From Hydractinia symbiolongicarpus (lineage: Eukaryota; Cnidaria; Hydrozoa; Anthoathecata; Hydractiniidae), in NCBI RefSeq assembly GCF_029227915.1, contig NC_079882.1, positions 10,850,001 to 10,914,000 of the forward strand: 64,000 nucleotides of DNA, in the 5' to 3' direction. Every line of letters begins with the position of its first letter. Position 1 is the stretch's first letter. Positions 40,876-52,000 of this stretch are shown in pieces. Made by a program: the position numbers and the translations under genes. Below the pieces are notes generated by a model, which was not told the DNA's origin, did not search any database, and saw only the letters and a list, made by a program, of their open reading frames with translations.

Positions 40876-41233
40876 TAATTGCTGACAACGCGCAGGGAAA
40901 AACAACAATAAAAACTGCAAGTTTGGCGGATATGAGGGGTCTCGGAGGATATGTGTGTACTGTATCTAATTGTAACAGAGGTCAACAAAGACCACAACAA
41001 ACTGTCTAAGACAGTTTCTCGTAAATGTAGTGTGGTCAACAAGGATCACATAAACAAACTGTCAATCAATATAAGTAAAACAAACTGTCAACAAAGACAG
41101 GTTCTAAACAAACTGTCAACAAAGACAGGTTCTAACAAACTGCCAACAAGGACAGCTTAAGATTGATAGTTCATGAATAGCAAAATATTACTTAAGAATA
41201 CCAGCATGAGTTTAAAATACACAACACACCCCC
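40875..41233 (+). repeat. Split direct repeat B, inner copy
   Basis: Second copy of the 359-base repeat; it directly follows repeat A and directly precedes the recombinase end of the coding region. A 69-residue frame inside it is identical in both copies but has no recognisable feature. Confidence 0.93.
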
Positions 41234-41453
41234 AAATTCCCCCACACCACCACACTTGACAAACTATACAAAATGAAGAGGTGTGGTGACGCCTACGAGC
41301 GCCACCAACTAAACTATAACAAAAATGAAGAAGGTGTGTGACGGCTCCACCCACGAGTAGGTGGCCCAGCGGTGCATAGACTGCGAGAAAGGCCAATGAC
41401 TTGTGCATCATCGAGATGTAGATAGCGTCTATAGGCATCACTGGTCCACCTGC

Positions 41454-42260
41454 CTAAACTGTGCTGTCAGGCACCCCTGCAGATGCTGCTGCGGAGGCAC
41501 CACCAATGCGAAAGGAATGTGTATTAATGTGTGGAATATTAGGCAAACACGAAGCCAGGAGGTTTACTATGTCCTGACGAGTCAAAAATTTGAAGTCCTG
41601 GTAAGTGAAGAGTGGCCACCCTGGGCCGGGATGAACCGCTAAGAAACGGCGCATACACTGAACCGGGCAAACTGCGTTATTGTTAGCGCCAACCCTAATC
41701 TGACAACCAACACGAAAGGGATCTGTTTTAGACGACCGGATATGAACCAGCATGACGGAATTGTCTGCGGAAAATTGGATATCTCCAACCAATAAATCAG
41801 TGGATGGATCGAAGTGACGACTGGATTGATAAGTGTATTCAGAGCAGCGCAACAAGCAAAAAAAGGCCAAAGAGGTAGCAGCTTTGAAAAGTAGTCGTTC
41901 ATATACTGTAGCTTGTAAAAATTGAATACGGTAATGAATTAAACACAAATTCTGATATGTAATTGGGTGCCTGCGCGGCCGGGTGAGACGAGCTCCTTGG
42001 ACTCTTTTAATTCCTCGCAGGGTGTAACACAAGCGACTCATGTCTGCTATTCGAACATAGTTGCCGGCCATGATGGAGTGATATTGCAAGCCTGAGATGT
42101 AAACGCGAATGGTAGTGTGAGATACGCGTTGTGCCAAACTAGAAATGTAGCGAATTAGAATATCCTCGTTCAACGGCCAGAGAGGATGAGACCACCTATA
42201 ACAAAATCGCTGATATGAGGCAACACCAGTGGAATACGTGGCCCTAGTAGTGGGTGCCAA
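41454..42260 (-). pseudogene. Tyrosine recombinase of the Ngaro-like element, 3' end broken
   Basis: The frame from ATG 42260 (268 residues) has the first catalytic Arg in FFCLLRCSEYTYQ and the HxxR box in THSFRIGGASAAAS. The catalytic Tyr is expected shortly after; it is visible only in another frame (TSDAYRRYLHL, near 41410-41430), beyond a stop and a small indel near 41450. The recombinase would join the circular cDNA to the target without endonuclease or target duplication. The copy is therefore defective by one small lesion. Confidence 0.85.
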
Positions 42261-42286
42261 AGCTTGAGATTGAAAGTACTGTGAGG

Positions 42287-43507
42287 CTATACTAAGATGG
42301 TCCAGATGGTTGGCTCGATTGGTGTGGGTGACTCGTCTGCGGACTGAAGGCGTTGTTTGAATCGACGAACCTGTAACCGAGATAGAAGATCAGCTGCAAT
42401 ATTAGTATGTCCAGGAATATGTTGAAGCAAAATATTAATGTTCAACCGCGCCGTGAGTAGAAATAAGTGGCGAATTAACGACATGATGTGTTTATCCCGC
42501 GATGTGCCTGAGCGCCACACATGAACTATGGACGCGTTGTCTGTGTAAATGATGATCTGCAGATTACGCCATTCGCGACCCCACGTCCTAACCGCTGCTA
42601 CAATTGCGAAAAGCTCCAATATATTAATGTGAAAAGAATGAAATGTTGGGGGCCATGGAGCACAGAACCAACTATTGCGAAAAACAGCACCAAATCCTAC
42701 CCCTGATGCATCCGTAAAGAGGCTAAGTGAAGCGGCTGTGATTGGGTCGCCTTGAATAAAACAGACACCATTCCAGCTAGGTAGAAAATCCACCCACCAT
42801 TGAATGTCTAAGCGTGCCTCCCCATTTAATGTGATATGATGATTGAGTGATGCAACGGTGGTAGACAAATCAATTAACCTACGGAGGAACATTCTGCCTG
42901 GCTTTACCACTTTGGCAGCGAAAGATAAAGAGCCAATCAAGGAAAGCAATTCTCGTTTGGTGCACTTCTTCCTACCAGACCAAACCAATAAAGCTTCGTG
43001 CAACTCCCTGTACTTATCCGCTGGCAAGCGAATGATTTGTTGCTGAGAGTCGATCTCAATGCCCAGGTAGGTTATAGTTTGTGAGGGTCCTGTGTTTTTT
43101 TCCTCCGCAATAGGGACACCCAGTTTAGTGCACATAGACTGAATAGATTCCAAGTAACTATTTACTTCTGCTGCAGACCTCCCACAAAGGAAGAAATCGT
43201 CTAAGTAATGGATCACAAATGGAATAGCAAGCACAGTGAGGAAGATCCAACATAACAAATCTGCAAAACAGTTAAACAAGAAGGGTGAGGAGCGGCTGCC
43301 AAATGGCAAGCGAGTGTCCACAAAATAATAACCCTCCCAACAGTAGCCTAATAAACCCCATTGAACTGGTTTAACGGGGCAAAGGCGAAAAGCATGCTTG
43401 ATATCAATTTTTGCTAAAAATGCTGTGGGACCCAACCCAGACACCAATTTTAGGTGCAAAGAGGGCAACTTGATGCAAGATGTCCATAATTCCGGCACCG
43501 AAAACAC
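42287..43507 (-). pseudogene. Reverse transcriptase and RNase H of the Ngaro-like element, N-terminally truncated
   Basis: The frame reads RT fingers and palm (AFLAKIDIKHAFRLCPVKPV, LPFGSRSSPFLFNCF), the YxDD box in HYLDDFFLCG, then an RNase H domain with its acidic residues (LFTDASGVGFGAVF, ILELFAIVAAVRTW, IIYTDNASIVHVW, HIPGHTNIAADLLSR). The section before the first Asp strand, which should be about 100 residues longer, is missing: the frame meets the gag zinc knuckle directly. An internal deletion near 43450-43500 is the likely cause. It overlaps the gag-like frame by 58 bases in another frame, perhaps also because of the deletion. Confidence 0.85.
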
Positions 43508-44661
43508 ATGACCTGCAGTGGGGCACTTCGGAGATGACGGTTATAAAGATCGTCATCTACACGGTTCCATGACAAACCAGAATCAAAAGCCATTTGGTAC
43601 CTAAACATGCGATCGTATGTCGACCATGCTGTAAATGTAAACTGTGAGGCGAAGTCACACATGATAGACTGATAGTGTAAAAGCTCGGATGCACGATGTG
43701 GAAAGAAAAAGGTGAAGCACCGGATAAAATTTTTCCATGCTAACATCCAAGATGAAAAGTCACTAACCTTAGGGCGGTTTGATTGCTTGGGAACTAACGC
43801 AACTGACGGGCTAGACCCACCGAGAACCTTAAACGTAAACTCGTCTGAAGATGAGGCAAAAGCAGGCAGTAAGCTATCAAAATTTACATACTCACCTTTT
43901 TTAACCTTGTCCAAAACGGCCTGAGGAAGTGCCGGCAAGGGAGCAGGGCGCGCTGTGGTTGCGACGGAAAACCCAACCTGGGCTGGACGAGGAAGACCCC
44001 CCTGTGGAAACTCACCCCCTTCAGAAAACGGCTCAGACACAAAATGGGGTACAATAGGAGTCTCAACAACAGAGTTAGAATGATAAGTGTCACCTGTCGC
44101 TTGATTTTGCTCTATTATGTCAGGAGCTCTTCCCGCGAGTCGTTCCCCCTCGTGACCCTCGAAAAATCGTCGCAATTCTCCTCTAATTAACTCTGTAACC
44201 ACAGCTGTTGTAAGGATGGGCGACTCGACAACGTCGGTGGTCGAAGATGATGATGCCTGATGACCAGTGAAGACATTTGACGACACAACTGTAGTTGACT
44301 CAACGCCGGTTGCTGTGTTGGTCGGCTGGCCGCGTGGGCGGAGTCTGGTCGACCTCGTGGCCACGTTGGTTGATGGAATAATTGGGGCCATACATGATGT
44401 AGTGGTCACCGACGTAGCTACCACCGAATGTGGCGGATTGTAGAACGAAAACAGGCGACGAGCAAGTATTTGAGGCGATCCTGAGTCAATTAAATTTAAT
44501 GCATTGCACACTAACCGTAGAGTTTGAACTGGCAATGTGGCCCATTCTGCCAGACTCTTCGTATCTGCGTCAGCCACTGGCAAAGTTCCTCCAGAACGCC
44601 GTCGAACGGCGACGCAAAGAACTATCGTTATCGACACGCACAGAAATCTCACAAGTAACAT
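43450..44661 (-). CDS. Gag-like protein of the Ngaro-like element
   Basis: The 403-residue frame from ATG 44661 is Pro/Ser/Thr-rich in its first two thirds (low-complexity Val-Thr-Thr stretches). It has a folded-looking part (WMLAWKNFIRCFTFFFPHRA, ELLHYQSIMCDFASQFTFTA) and ends in one CCHC zinc knuckle (CFRCRNYGHLASSC). The zinc knuckle and position upstream of the reverse transcriptase identify it as the nucleocapsid/gag-type product. The N-terminal Leu/Val-rich segment could be read as signal-like but is probably not one. The frame is open, but its C-terminus may be altered by the deletion that truncates the next gene. Confidence 0.75.
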   Translation of the reverse strand: MLLVRFLCVSITIVLCVAVRRRSGGTLPVADADTKSLAEWATLPVQTLRLVCNALNLIDSGSPQILARRLFSFYNPPHSVVATSVTTTSCMAPIIPSTNVATRSTRLRPRGQPTNTATGVESTTVVSSNVFTGHQASSSSTTDVVESPILTTAVVTELIRGELRRFFEGHEGERLAGRAPDIIEQNQATGDTYHSNSVVETPIVPHFVSEPFSEGGEFPQGGLPRPAQVGFSVATTARPAPLPALPQAVLDKVKKGEYVNFDSLLPAFASSSDEFTFKVLGGSSPSVALVPKQSNRPKVSDFSSWMLAWKNFIRCFTFFFPHRASELLHYQSIMCDFASQFTFTAWSTYDRMFRYQMAFDSGLSWNRVDDDLYNRHLRSAPLQVMCFRCRNYGHLASSCPLCT

Positions 44662-44726
44662 CTTTCGTCACGTAAATTATTATTTGCTGAACCAATTAAA
44701 GGATAACAATAGATAAATAACGATTA

Positions 44727-44928
44727 AAACCACAACTACTGTTGGCTAGCACGAGCGAAAGAGGAATCGTGGAGCGAGACCGTGACTAAAAGAGCCGAAC
44801 GAACAAAGTGAAGATTGGAGCCCAGGCCTGTGAAACTAAGATGGCAACCACAGCTACGCGCTACCGTACTAACGCCAGTCCATGTCGTTTAGCAATTAAC
44901 TAAAGTTAAGTAAACTTAACTACCTATA
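44727..44928 (+). repeat. Split direct repeat A, terminal copy
   Basis: Matches 40671-40875 and marks the gag-side end of the retrotransposon; the sequence after it (ATAAAATTATTTTTATTTTA) resumes the right arm of the foldback-like element. Confidence 0.9.
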
Positions 44929-45050
44929 AAATTATTTTTATTTTACTGGCCGACCGATCGTGAGCTACTATCCACTTCACCCATAAAGCAACTACTTAAG
45001 TTGGAGTCTCCTAACATAAAAAGTAATAAAAATACGAAATTTCAAAAAAT

Positions 45051-47246
45051 AACGTTGTAACCGCATGGTAAATTGGAGCATAATCAGTTTTCGATTTTAT
45101 GTGATCAAAAAGCAAGAAGAATACTAACCCAATTCAGGTAAGTCTCACCCAATCGGGGTTTGCCCACTCACTTGATCAGGTGATATACGCCTGGACATAA
45201 ATTTGACACCTCATCAACATATGCCTAATATCTAATACTAGTCGGTTGCCCATGAAAAAATCTACGGGTTCAACTGTTCTTTATTCACTGCAATCCGTAT
45301 GTCTCGCTATTGTGGTTACCATTTTGCGTGACAGACAGACACACACGGGTATTATAATATAGATGATAAACATTTAACAAAGGTCTGATTTTTAACATTT
45401 CCTAAAAAATGTGCCAGTTTCTCTTGAACATATTAATTGATTATTTAAACAAACAGCATTGACACTGATATGACAACACCACTTATACTACATAACCGGA
45501 AAAGCCTATACACCATTGCAACTTTACAAAAATGCAGATGAACAAGACAAGTATTTGTAAAGGGTTGAGCAAAAAAGCTTAATTTACGTCTTAATTCCAT
45601 GATGTGATTATTTTAATGTGACACCTATTGGAATTATTTCAAAAGCCTATTTACACTTGTCTGTTTACAGAGGAGAGAATAATGAAATATGAAAATTGTA
45701 AAGTATTTTTTGTACAAAAGTCTTCTGCAATATGTTAGCTAGTAGTTTTTAGTATATATTTATAACTAACTCTTTGATATCATTAGTCTTTTTTAAATAA
45801 ATTTGTTATCATGAATAATTTTTTGTGGAAGTTAAAATATTAAAAAATGTTGTATATTTTTTTGCATTTGATCTTTAATGGTTGATCTGCAAGCATAAAA
45901 TTTTGAAGTATTATATTGATTTGTTATATGCATTATAAATTAGAAACCAGGAGCCGCTTTATATGTTGGATTTAATTTGTAATGTCAATTCTTTAGAAGC
46001 AATGTGTATAATGGCTCATATATAAGTGTTTGTTGCCTACCTGCTATGAACAAAGCATTTCCTGCAGATTTTTTTAAAAAAGCGTATTTGGAAATTCAAT
46101 AAAAATGCCCAACATTTGCCTTATATTTACTTTTTTCAAGATATTCAGTTATATTTCAGACGAGCTGCAAGGGTTTCCTTGATTTTGATTGAAATGGCTG
46201 CAATACTTGCCAACTTGTCTCAGATAAGTTGACGCGTCATTACGAAAACTTGGTGAAGTGAATTAACAAGAAGATCTGTTGATAAGAGCACATATTTTTT
46301 TTCTTAAAACTCTCAACCCTGTCTAATTTCATAATAATATATTTAAAGGGAAGAAAATTTTGTAGTTAAATCTTAGAGGCTTTTGCAGGAAAAAACTTTC
46401 ACAGATTCGAGAATTTCAAATATTTAGCAGGAATTTTGAGAATACAGCCTCAAAATTGATGCAAGGTTACTAGATAATATTTTGATACAGAGTCTTTTTG
46501 GGGCATATTAATTTGGCAAAAAAACGTTACATAAAGACCTAAAAAAACAAGAATTATGTTTTCCTAATCAACTTTTGCAGTTCCAGAGCTAATTGCCTGG
46601 CAGACTAGCAAAGTTAAATAAATCTGGCGAAATAATCCCTGGGAGAAACGGGTCGTGTTTGCAAGGAGAAAAAGTCACAGTTACAAGAAAAGGAGATTCT
46701 GCAAGTGCAACCAATTTTTACTGCTTTTTTCCGTGACTTGCAACATAAATGGTTCTTGTGACGTGTTATAAAGAATGTTTTTTTGGTTTTCTTTCGCTTC
46801 TTTCGAAAAAAATGTGTTTTTTACATGTCTATAACACCAACATGAAAAGACATAATTACCTTTGTGAAAAAGTATGCATATTTACTTTTTTTGAAAACAT
46901 TCAACATAACTTTAGATTTGGCTTAGGTATAAATTCATTAAAAAAGACAACACAAGGCCTTCCCACTAAATTAGGGTTTTACGAAAAAACAATTTGTGGA
47001 AAACATCTCGCTTTGTTGTACAACATGTGTTTCTTTGGTAGTGGTAACGGCAATTGTTGTACAACTCTTGCTTAACGCTTTTTATATTAATATAAACCAA
47101 TCTTTCCCTTTGTGAAAAGATCAACTTTTTCATAAGTTTTATATTTAAATTTGGATTTGACATTTTTTACCATCATTAATTATTTTAATTAAATTATGGG
47201 CAAAAAATTTTAATGTCATTGTTTATTTTTTATTATTTATTTGTAG
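45051..47246. other. Region upstream of RAB28, no supported gene
   Basis: 45120-45190 carries motifs (ATCACCTGAT, GTGAGTGG inverted) also seen near 37220-37250, and 45330-45365 has an ACAGACAGACACACACGGGT/ATTATAATATAGATGA tail like the end of a dispersed repeat. The rest is AT-rich. The acceptor TTGTAG at 47241-47246 shows that RAB28 has a 5' UTR intron whose donor is not located. Confidence 0.4.
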
Positions 47247-47259
47247 ATATATAATTATT

Positions 47260-47934
47260 ATGTCAAGCTCAGAAGAGGAGGACACTGATGAAAGACAGCT
47301 TAAAATCACTTTAATAGGAGATGGAACAACTGGAAAAACATCAATATGTACTCGGCTATCACAGGAAAGTTTCGAAAAACAGTACAATCAAACAATGGGT
47401 CTTGATTTCTTTTTAAAACGATACACACTACCTGGAAATATTAATGTTACATTGCAAGTATGGGATATTGGAGGTCAGCAGATCGGTGGCAAAATGCTGG
47501 AAACTTATTTATATGGAGCGAATGGGGTGGTTTTGATATATGACTTAACAAATTATAGTAGCTTTGAAAACTTACAAGACTGGTTTGATGTTGTTAAACA
47601 AGCATATGCGAGACAAGAAAAAGTGCCATATGTAGCACTAGTTGGTAATAAGAAAGATTTAGAACACTTACGAACTGTAAAAAAAGAAAAGCACACTGAA
47701 TATGCACAAAAGAATGGTATGGCAAGTTTTTTCCTGTCAGCAAAATCTGGAGATCAAGTAAATTTTTGTTTTCAGAAAATTGCTGCCGATATTCTTGGGG
47801 TGCGTTTGTCAAAGCAGGAGGTTGAACAGTCAAATCGTGTTATAAAAGCAGACATTGTTACTTATACAGAAACGGAAGCAGCTGCACGCGCCCCACCAGG
47901 CCATACAAAGAGCACATTTTGCGAAATTCAATAA
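47260..47934 (+). CDS. RAB28: Small GTPase Rab28
   Basis: A 224-residue protein in one coding exon. GTPase boxes are visible: GDGTTGKTS (P loop), [15 protein letters not shown] (switch I and the Rab28-specific stretch), [13 protein letters not shown] (G3; Gly-Gly-Gln in place of the usual Ala-Gly-Gln, as in Rab28), NKKDL (G4) and LSAKSG (G5). It ends CEIQ, a CaaX box with Gln last, suited to farnesylation as in vertebrate Rab28, not to Rab-type geranylgeranylation. Rab28 acts in ciliary and endosomal membrane traffic. The exon opens at 47247 with 13 bases of 5' UTR. The stop codon overlaps AATAAA (47930-47935). Vertebrate RAB28 is split by several introns, so the single coding exon is notable beside intron-dense neighbours. 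Confidence 0.95.
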   Translation: MSSSEEEDTDERQLKITLIGDGTTGKTSICTRLSQESFEKQYNQTMGLDFFLKRYTLPGNINVTLQVWDIGGQQIGGKMLETYLYGANGVVLIYDLTNYSSFENLQDWFDVVKQAYARQEKVPYVALVGNKKDLEHLRTVKKEKHTEYAQKNGMASFFLSAKSGDQVNFCFQKIAADILGVRLSKQEVEQSNRVIKADIVTYTETEAAARAPPGHTKSTFCEIQ

Positions 47935-47937
47935 AAA

Positions 47938-49023
47938 ACTTATTTACAGAGATTTTTATTTTCATGATGACATAGATTATTGTATCACATTTACTATTAT
48001 TTCCTCCGTAAAATAAGTGTTTCATCCTTGGAAATCAAAGCTGGTTTACAACAGACACAGGAATATCCGAGAGACAAGGTTATTTTTTCAATGCATGAAA
48101 ATTAAGTATTATTTTCAAAAGAAATTCAGCAAATTTTTAAAACAGTCACAGAATCATGATAAGCAAAAAGCATAAAAACACAAATCCATATATTAAACTA
48201 ATGCGAATTGTACAACTTTTTTGAAACATACGCATGGTTGTTTCATGGTTGTTTCTGACAATGTCATTAATTATATGTCGCCATCACTGATTAGTGAAGA
48301 TAATAGAGTAAATACAGTATGCATATTAAGAAACCTATAATGACATGACAGAAACATTTTAAACTGTGTTTTTATTTGATCATACTAACAGTTAATAAAA
48401 TTTTACACCAATATTACATTTTATTTAATAACATTGTATCAAACAAAACTTTAAAGCAGTATACATCTTTCTGCGTTATAGACGATGTAAATATATTTAT
48501 ACATTGCTAATATAAATCCAAAGTTATCCATTGCCCTTTACAAAAAATTACCTTGAATCTACTTTTCGTGAGGATACAATATCTGTTATGTATTGTGTTT
48601 CTAATGGCATGTTTTATTTAACTAAATTGTTTTACTTTAAAATAAGCCTATCTCATACAAGCTTGACAGTGACACAGATATCAAAATCTAACTTGATTGG
48701 GAAGGTCTGACAAAATGATTTTAATTCTATAGGCAAATACTGAGTCCTTTGTTATAATGAGTCTAAAGTTATTATTGCACTCTGCCAATGTAATAAGGCA
48801 TTGTTATTTTTACCTTGTAGTTTTTGTAAAATTATTTTAAACGTTTCACGTGTGCCTATAAGAAAATTTCTTACTGTTCCACTGAAGTTTGTCATGAAGA
48901 TGTTCAATTTATCCTGTAAAAGTCTGAAAGGTGGACATCATTATTGTTATTTATGGAGCAATTTATGTAAAATTTATGTTTCTTGCGTACAATTTAGTAT
49001 TTTTATAAATTGGGAAGTACAGT
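47938..49023. other. Intergenic region RAB28 to EIF2B5
   Basis: AT-rich, no supported gene, RNA or repeat. It should contain the 3' end of RAB28 and the EIF2B5 promoter. Confidence 0.5.
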
Positions 49024-52000
49024 ATGCCAAATAAAAAGAAAGGTAATGACAAAAAGGGAGGAGGAAGAGGTGGTGGTAACACATGGCAAAAAGACGAGAA
49101 CGATGTCCAAGCTATTATTGTTGCTGATAGCTTCAACCGAAAATTTACACCCATAACACAAGAACTACCCAGAGTGAGTTATTTTTTTAATGTATTAGAT
49201 GTGCTCTTGAAAAAGATTAACATTAGTAATTGCTTTCTCACTTGTTTTAGGCATTACTCCCTCTTGGCAACAAAAGAATAATTGATTATACAATTCAGTA
49301 TTTACTGGATCAAGGAATTCAAGAGATCATTGTCTTTTGTTGTTCATTGGGTGAAAAAATACGAGAATATATAAAGTATGATATTTTTTATATAAAGCTG
49401 CTTAGTGTTTTAGTTCAAAGTATAATTAATTTATAATGTCAAAATCAGTTTAAGAGTTGTGTAATTAATAAGGCTTTTTTCCCTTCAGTCAAAAATGGGT
49501 AGAGAAAAGTAAATGTCATATTCATTGTGTTATGTCATCAACATCTGATTGTATATCACTTGGAGATGCTTTGCGTGAAATTGATAGAGAGGTTAGAGTG
49601 TTGTGTTGTTATATTGTAGTTAACTTTCCAATTCTATTTAAGCTGCAAACATGATGCACTGTAGTTTTTATGTACTGAAAAAAGACTATATATTTGATTT
49701 TTACATGTGGAATCTTACTTCTGATTGTTTTTATAGTATTACCTATTATTAATGTAGGGTTTAATTCGATCAGATTTTGTGCTGGTACCAGGAGATTTAA
49801 TTTCAAATGTGAAGCTCTCAGATATTATAAAAAAACACAAGTGAGTTACAGAGGATATTTTAAACAGGTAGATTCTATGTGATTTCTTAATTTTTTTCCA
49901 CCTTATGTTAGAATAAAACGAAAGAAAGAAAAAAACTTGGTAATGACGATTCTTCAGCGTGTCTTACAACCTGGCCATTTTAGCAGGTAACTTTGATTAT
50001 GATAAAGCACAAGAAAAATTCTTAAATTGGCATGGAACTTCTGAATAACTTTCATCAATATAGCTACTAGAATTGCTAACAATACAATTGTTTAGAAGTC
50101 CTGAAGATAATGCTGTGTTAACAATTGAAAAAGATACAAATCGAGTTTTGCACTGTCAGAAATCTCAACAATGCAAACAAATTTTTATTCCCACTGTAAG
50201 TATGGTTATCTTGAAGCTATGTAACAATCAAATCATCATTAATTTACCTGTTCAGTAAAATATGTTAAATCGTTTCTGTTTTTTGTAACTCCAAGCTTTA
50301 GTAAGTAAGTAAGTAAGTAAGTAACAGGAAGTTTGAATGTCTTATGGGATTACAGTCAGAGGGGAGGAAGAACCAGCCATTAGGAAATGGCTGATTCTTC
50401 CTCCCCTCTGACTGTAACTATGTTACATTACTACCAGAGATATGTACAGCATTGCTCTTATTTGTTTGCCTGCCACACAAGCCTGTTAGCAGTAGATGGC
50501 ACTAAATGGGCTGACAACACTAAATTTAAGTGGGGACTCGAACCTGAAACCTTAGAATTACAAGCCGAATGCCCTACCGCCACACCATCTCTTTAGTACT
50601 TGTTGAGCTGTGAATGAAAGAAGCCATGTTAAGCTGTGTATAACAAACATACCCAAATAGTTTGGTGATCAGCCTATCTAATTCAATTTATTGTCAGTAG
50701 AAAAATGCAGGCAAGAAAGCCAAGTTGCATTCAACGTAATAAAAAATAACGTTGGTAATTTTTGTTAACATGTTGGCATTCGTGTTAGCAATTGCTGAGT
50801 GCCAATGTAAATTGAAATGGCTGTAATAGTTAATTTCACGTTTTGATTTCGTTCCAAAAGATACAAAATCAGTAAAAAAATATGTTTATTATTTTTTGTG
50901 TTTTAGAGCGTTCTCTCTAATCGCACTGATGTCAACATCCACTATGACCTTTCTCCATGTCAAATATCAATCTGTTCTCCCCAGGTTAGTGATTGTACTT
51001 TCTAATGACAGTGTGTGACTTGCCATGCAATTTCTAATTGTCTTTGTTTTAGGTCGCTCCTTTATTTACAGACAATTTTGATTATCAAAATTTAGATGAT
51101 TTTATAAAAGGTATATTAATTAATGAAGAGGTTAGTGTCTATTTACTTCTTTTAAGAAATAAACGTACTTTGATTTTTAAAATGATAGCAAATCACCATG
51201 GATTTTTGTTCCATTCTTGTGCTTATAATTTTTTTATGTTTTAAATTGTTAGCTTGTACTTTAAGACAAAAATGAAAGATACAAAATAATCGATGTGTTG
51301 GTGTTTTTGGAATTTTACAAAATTTATACATCTATCAAATAAGAAATGCTTACTATTGTTTGCCACATGACTTATTTTAGATTCTTGGTGATCAAGTGCA
51401 TGCATGTATTGTCCATGACTGCTACTCTGCAAGAGTTAACGATCTGCATATGTATAACGCAATAAGGTATGTTAAAGAATGTCTGTTTAAGAGAAAGCTG
51501 TCACCAGTATCATTGATTGTCAATGTTATACTTCAGTCTAGATTTAATGAACCGTTGGATCTATCCTTTAGTACCAGACAGTGTGACCTGTCATTTTAGA
51601 AGAAACAATATATATTTGGAAGATGATGTTCGCATGGAAAAGTATGTTTATTTTGCTGTTTAAAAAACTAAATAGGCAGAAAATTAGGCTTTCGTGACAT
51701 TTCTGCTATTTCTATATATATGAAAGTAATAAGCAAGGATTATTTTTTACTGTTGTGTTACTGTGAAATTAAGTTTCCTTTGTTGTGTGTCTTTGTAAAA
51801 CTTAAGATAGAGTGGCAAATATTACCTAATAACACTGTACAGAAAGTTAGTCCAACCATACACTACACTTGCTTTTTTACTAAGCATGGAGTTTGTAAAA
51901 CGTCTCTACACATTTGCTATTTGGCGTGCACAGCAATGTAATAAATTGCATTGCATGCGCCTGAAAAATACTCGTGTTTCAATGTTTTAAGGTGCCTAAG

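Larger units (their letters stand above)
40151..44928 (-). mobile_element. Ngaro/PAT-like tyrosine-recombinase retrotransposon
   Basis: Three minus-strand coding blocks in the order gag-like (zinc knuckle), reverse transcriptase with RNase H, tyrosine recombinase, framed by split direct repeats. Read along the coding strand: A1 (44928-44727), coding region, B1 (41233-40875), A2 (40875-40671), a 158-base spacer, B2 (40512-40154). This A-ORFs-B-A-B plan is that of the DIRS-order families Ngaro/PAT. Repeat pairs are almost identical, so insertion was recent. There is no target-site duplication, as expected for recombinase-mediated insertion. Damage in the reverse transcriptase and recombinase shows that this copy is not autonomous. 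Confidence 0.85.
38000..45050. mobile_element. Foldback-like element with long inverted arms, split by a retrotransposon
   Basis: The left arm (about 38000-38620, with more copies of its motif to 38960) and right arm (39590-40150, continuing at 44929-45050) are inverted relatives. Shared marks are GACTCCAACTTA near 38020 and inverted near 45005, AAATAAAAATAATTTTAT, ACGGAGGAGGGTGTTA (four times forward on the left, twice inverted on the right), AATAATTTGTCTCA, and repeated TTATACAGCAAG-type blocks. The right arm is cut between CATTCTC (40148) and ATAAAATT (44929) by the Ngaro-like element; the left arm shows the unbroken order. The centre holds the dispersed repeat copy 2. Outer limits are uncertain. 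Confidence 0.6.

Noticed and set aside
46749..47075. 108-residue frame upstream of RAB28
   Set aside because: Phe/Lys/Asn-rich with T and A runs, no similarity and no splice link to RAB28.
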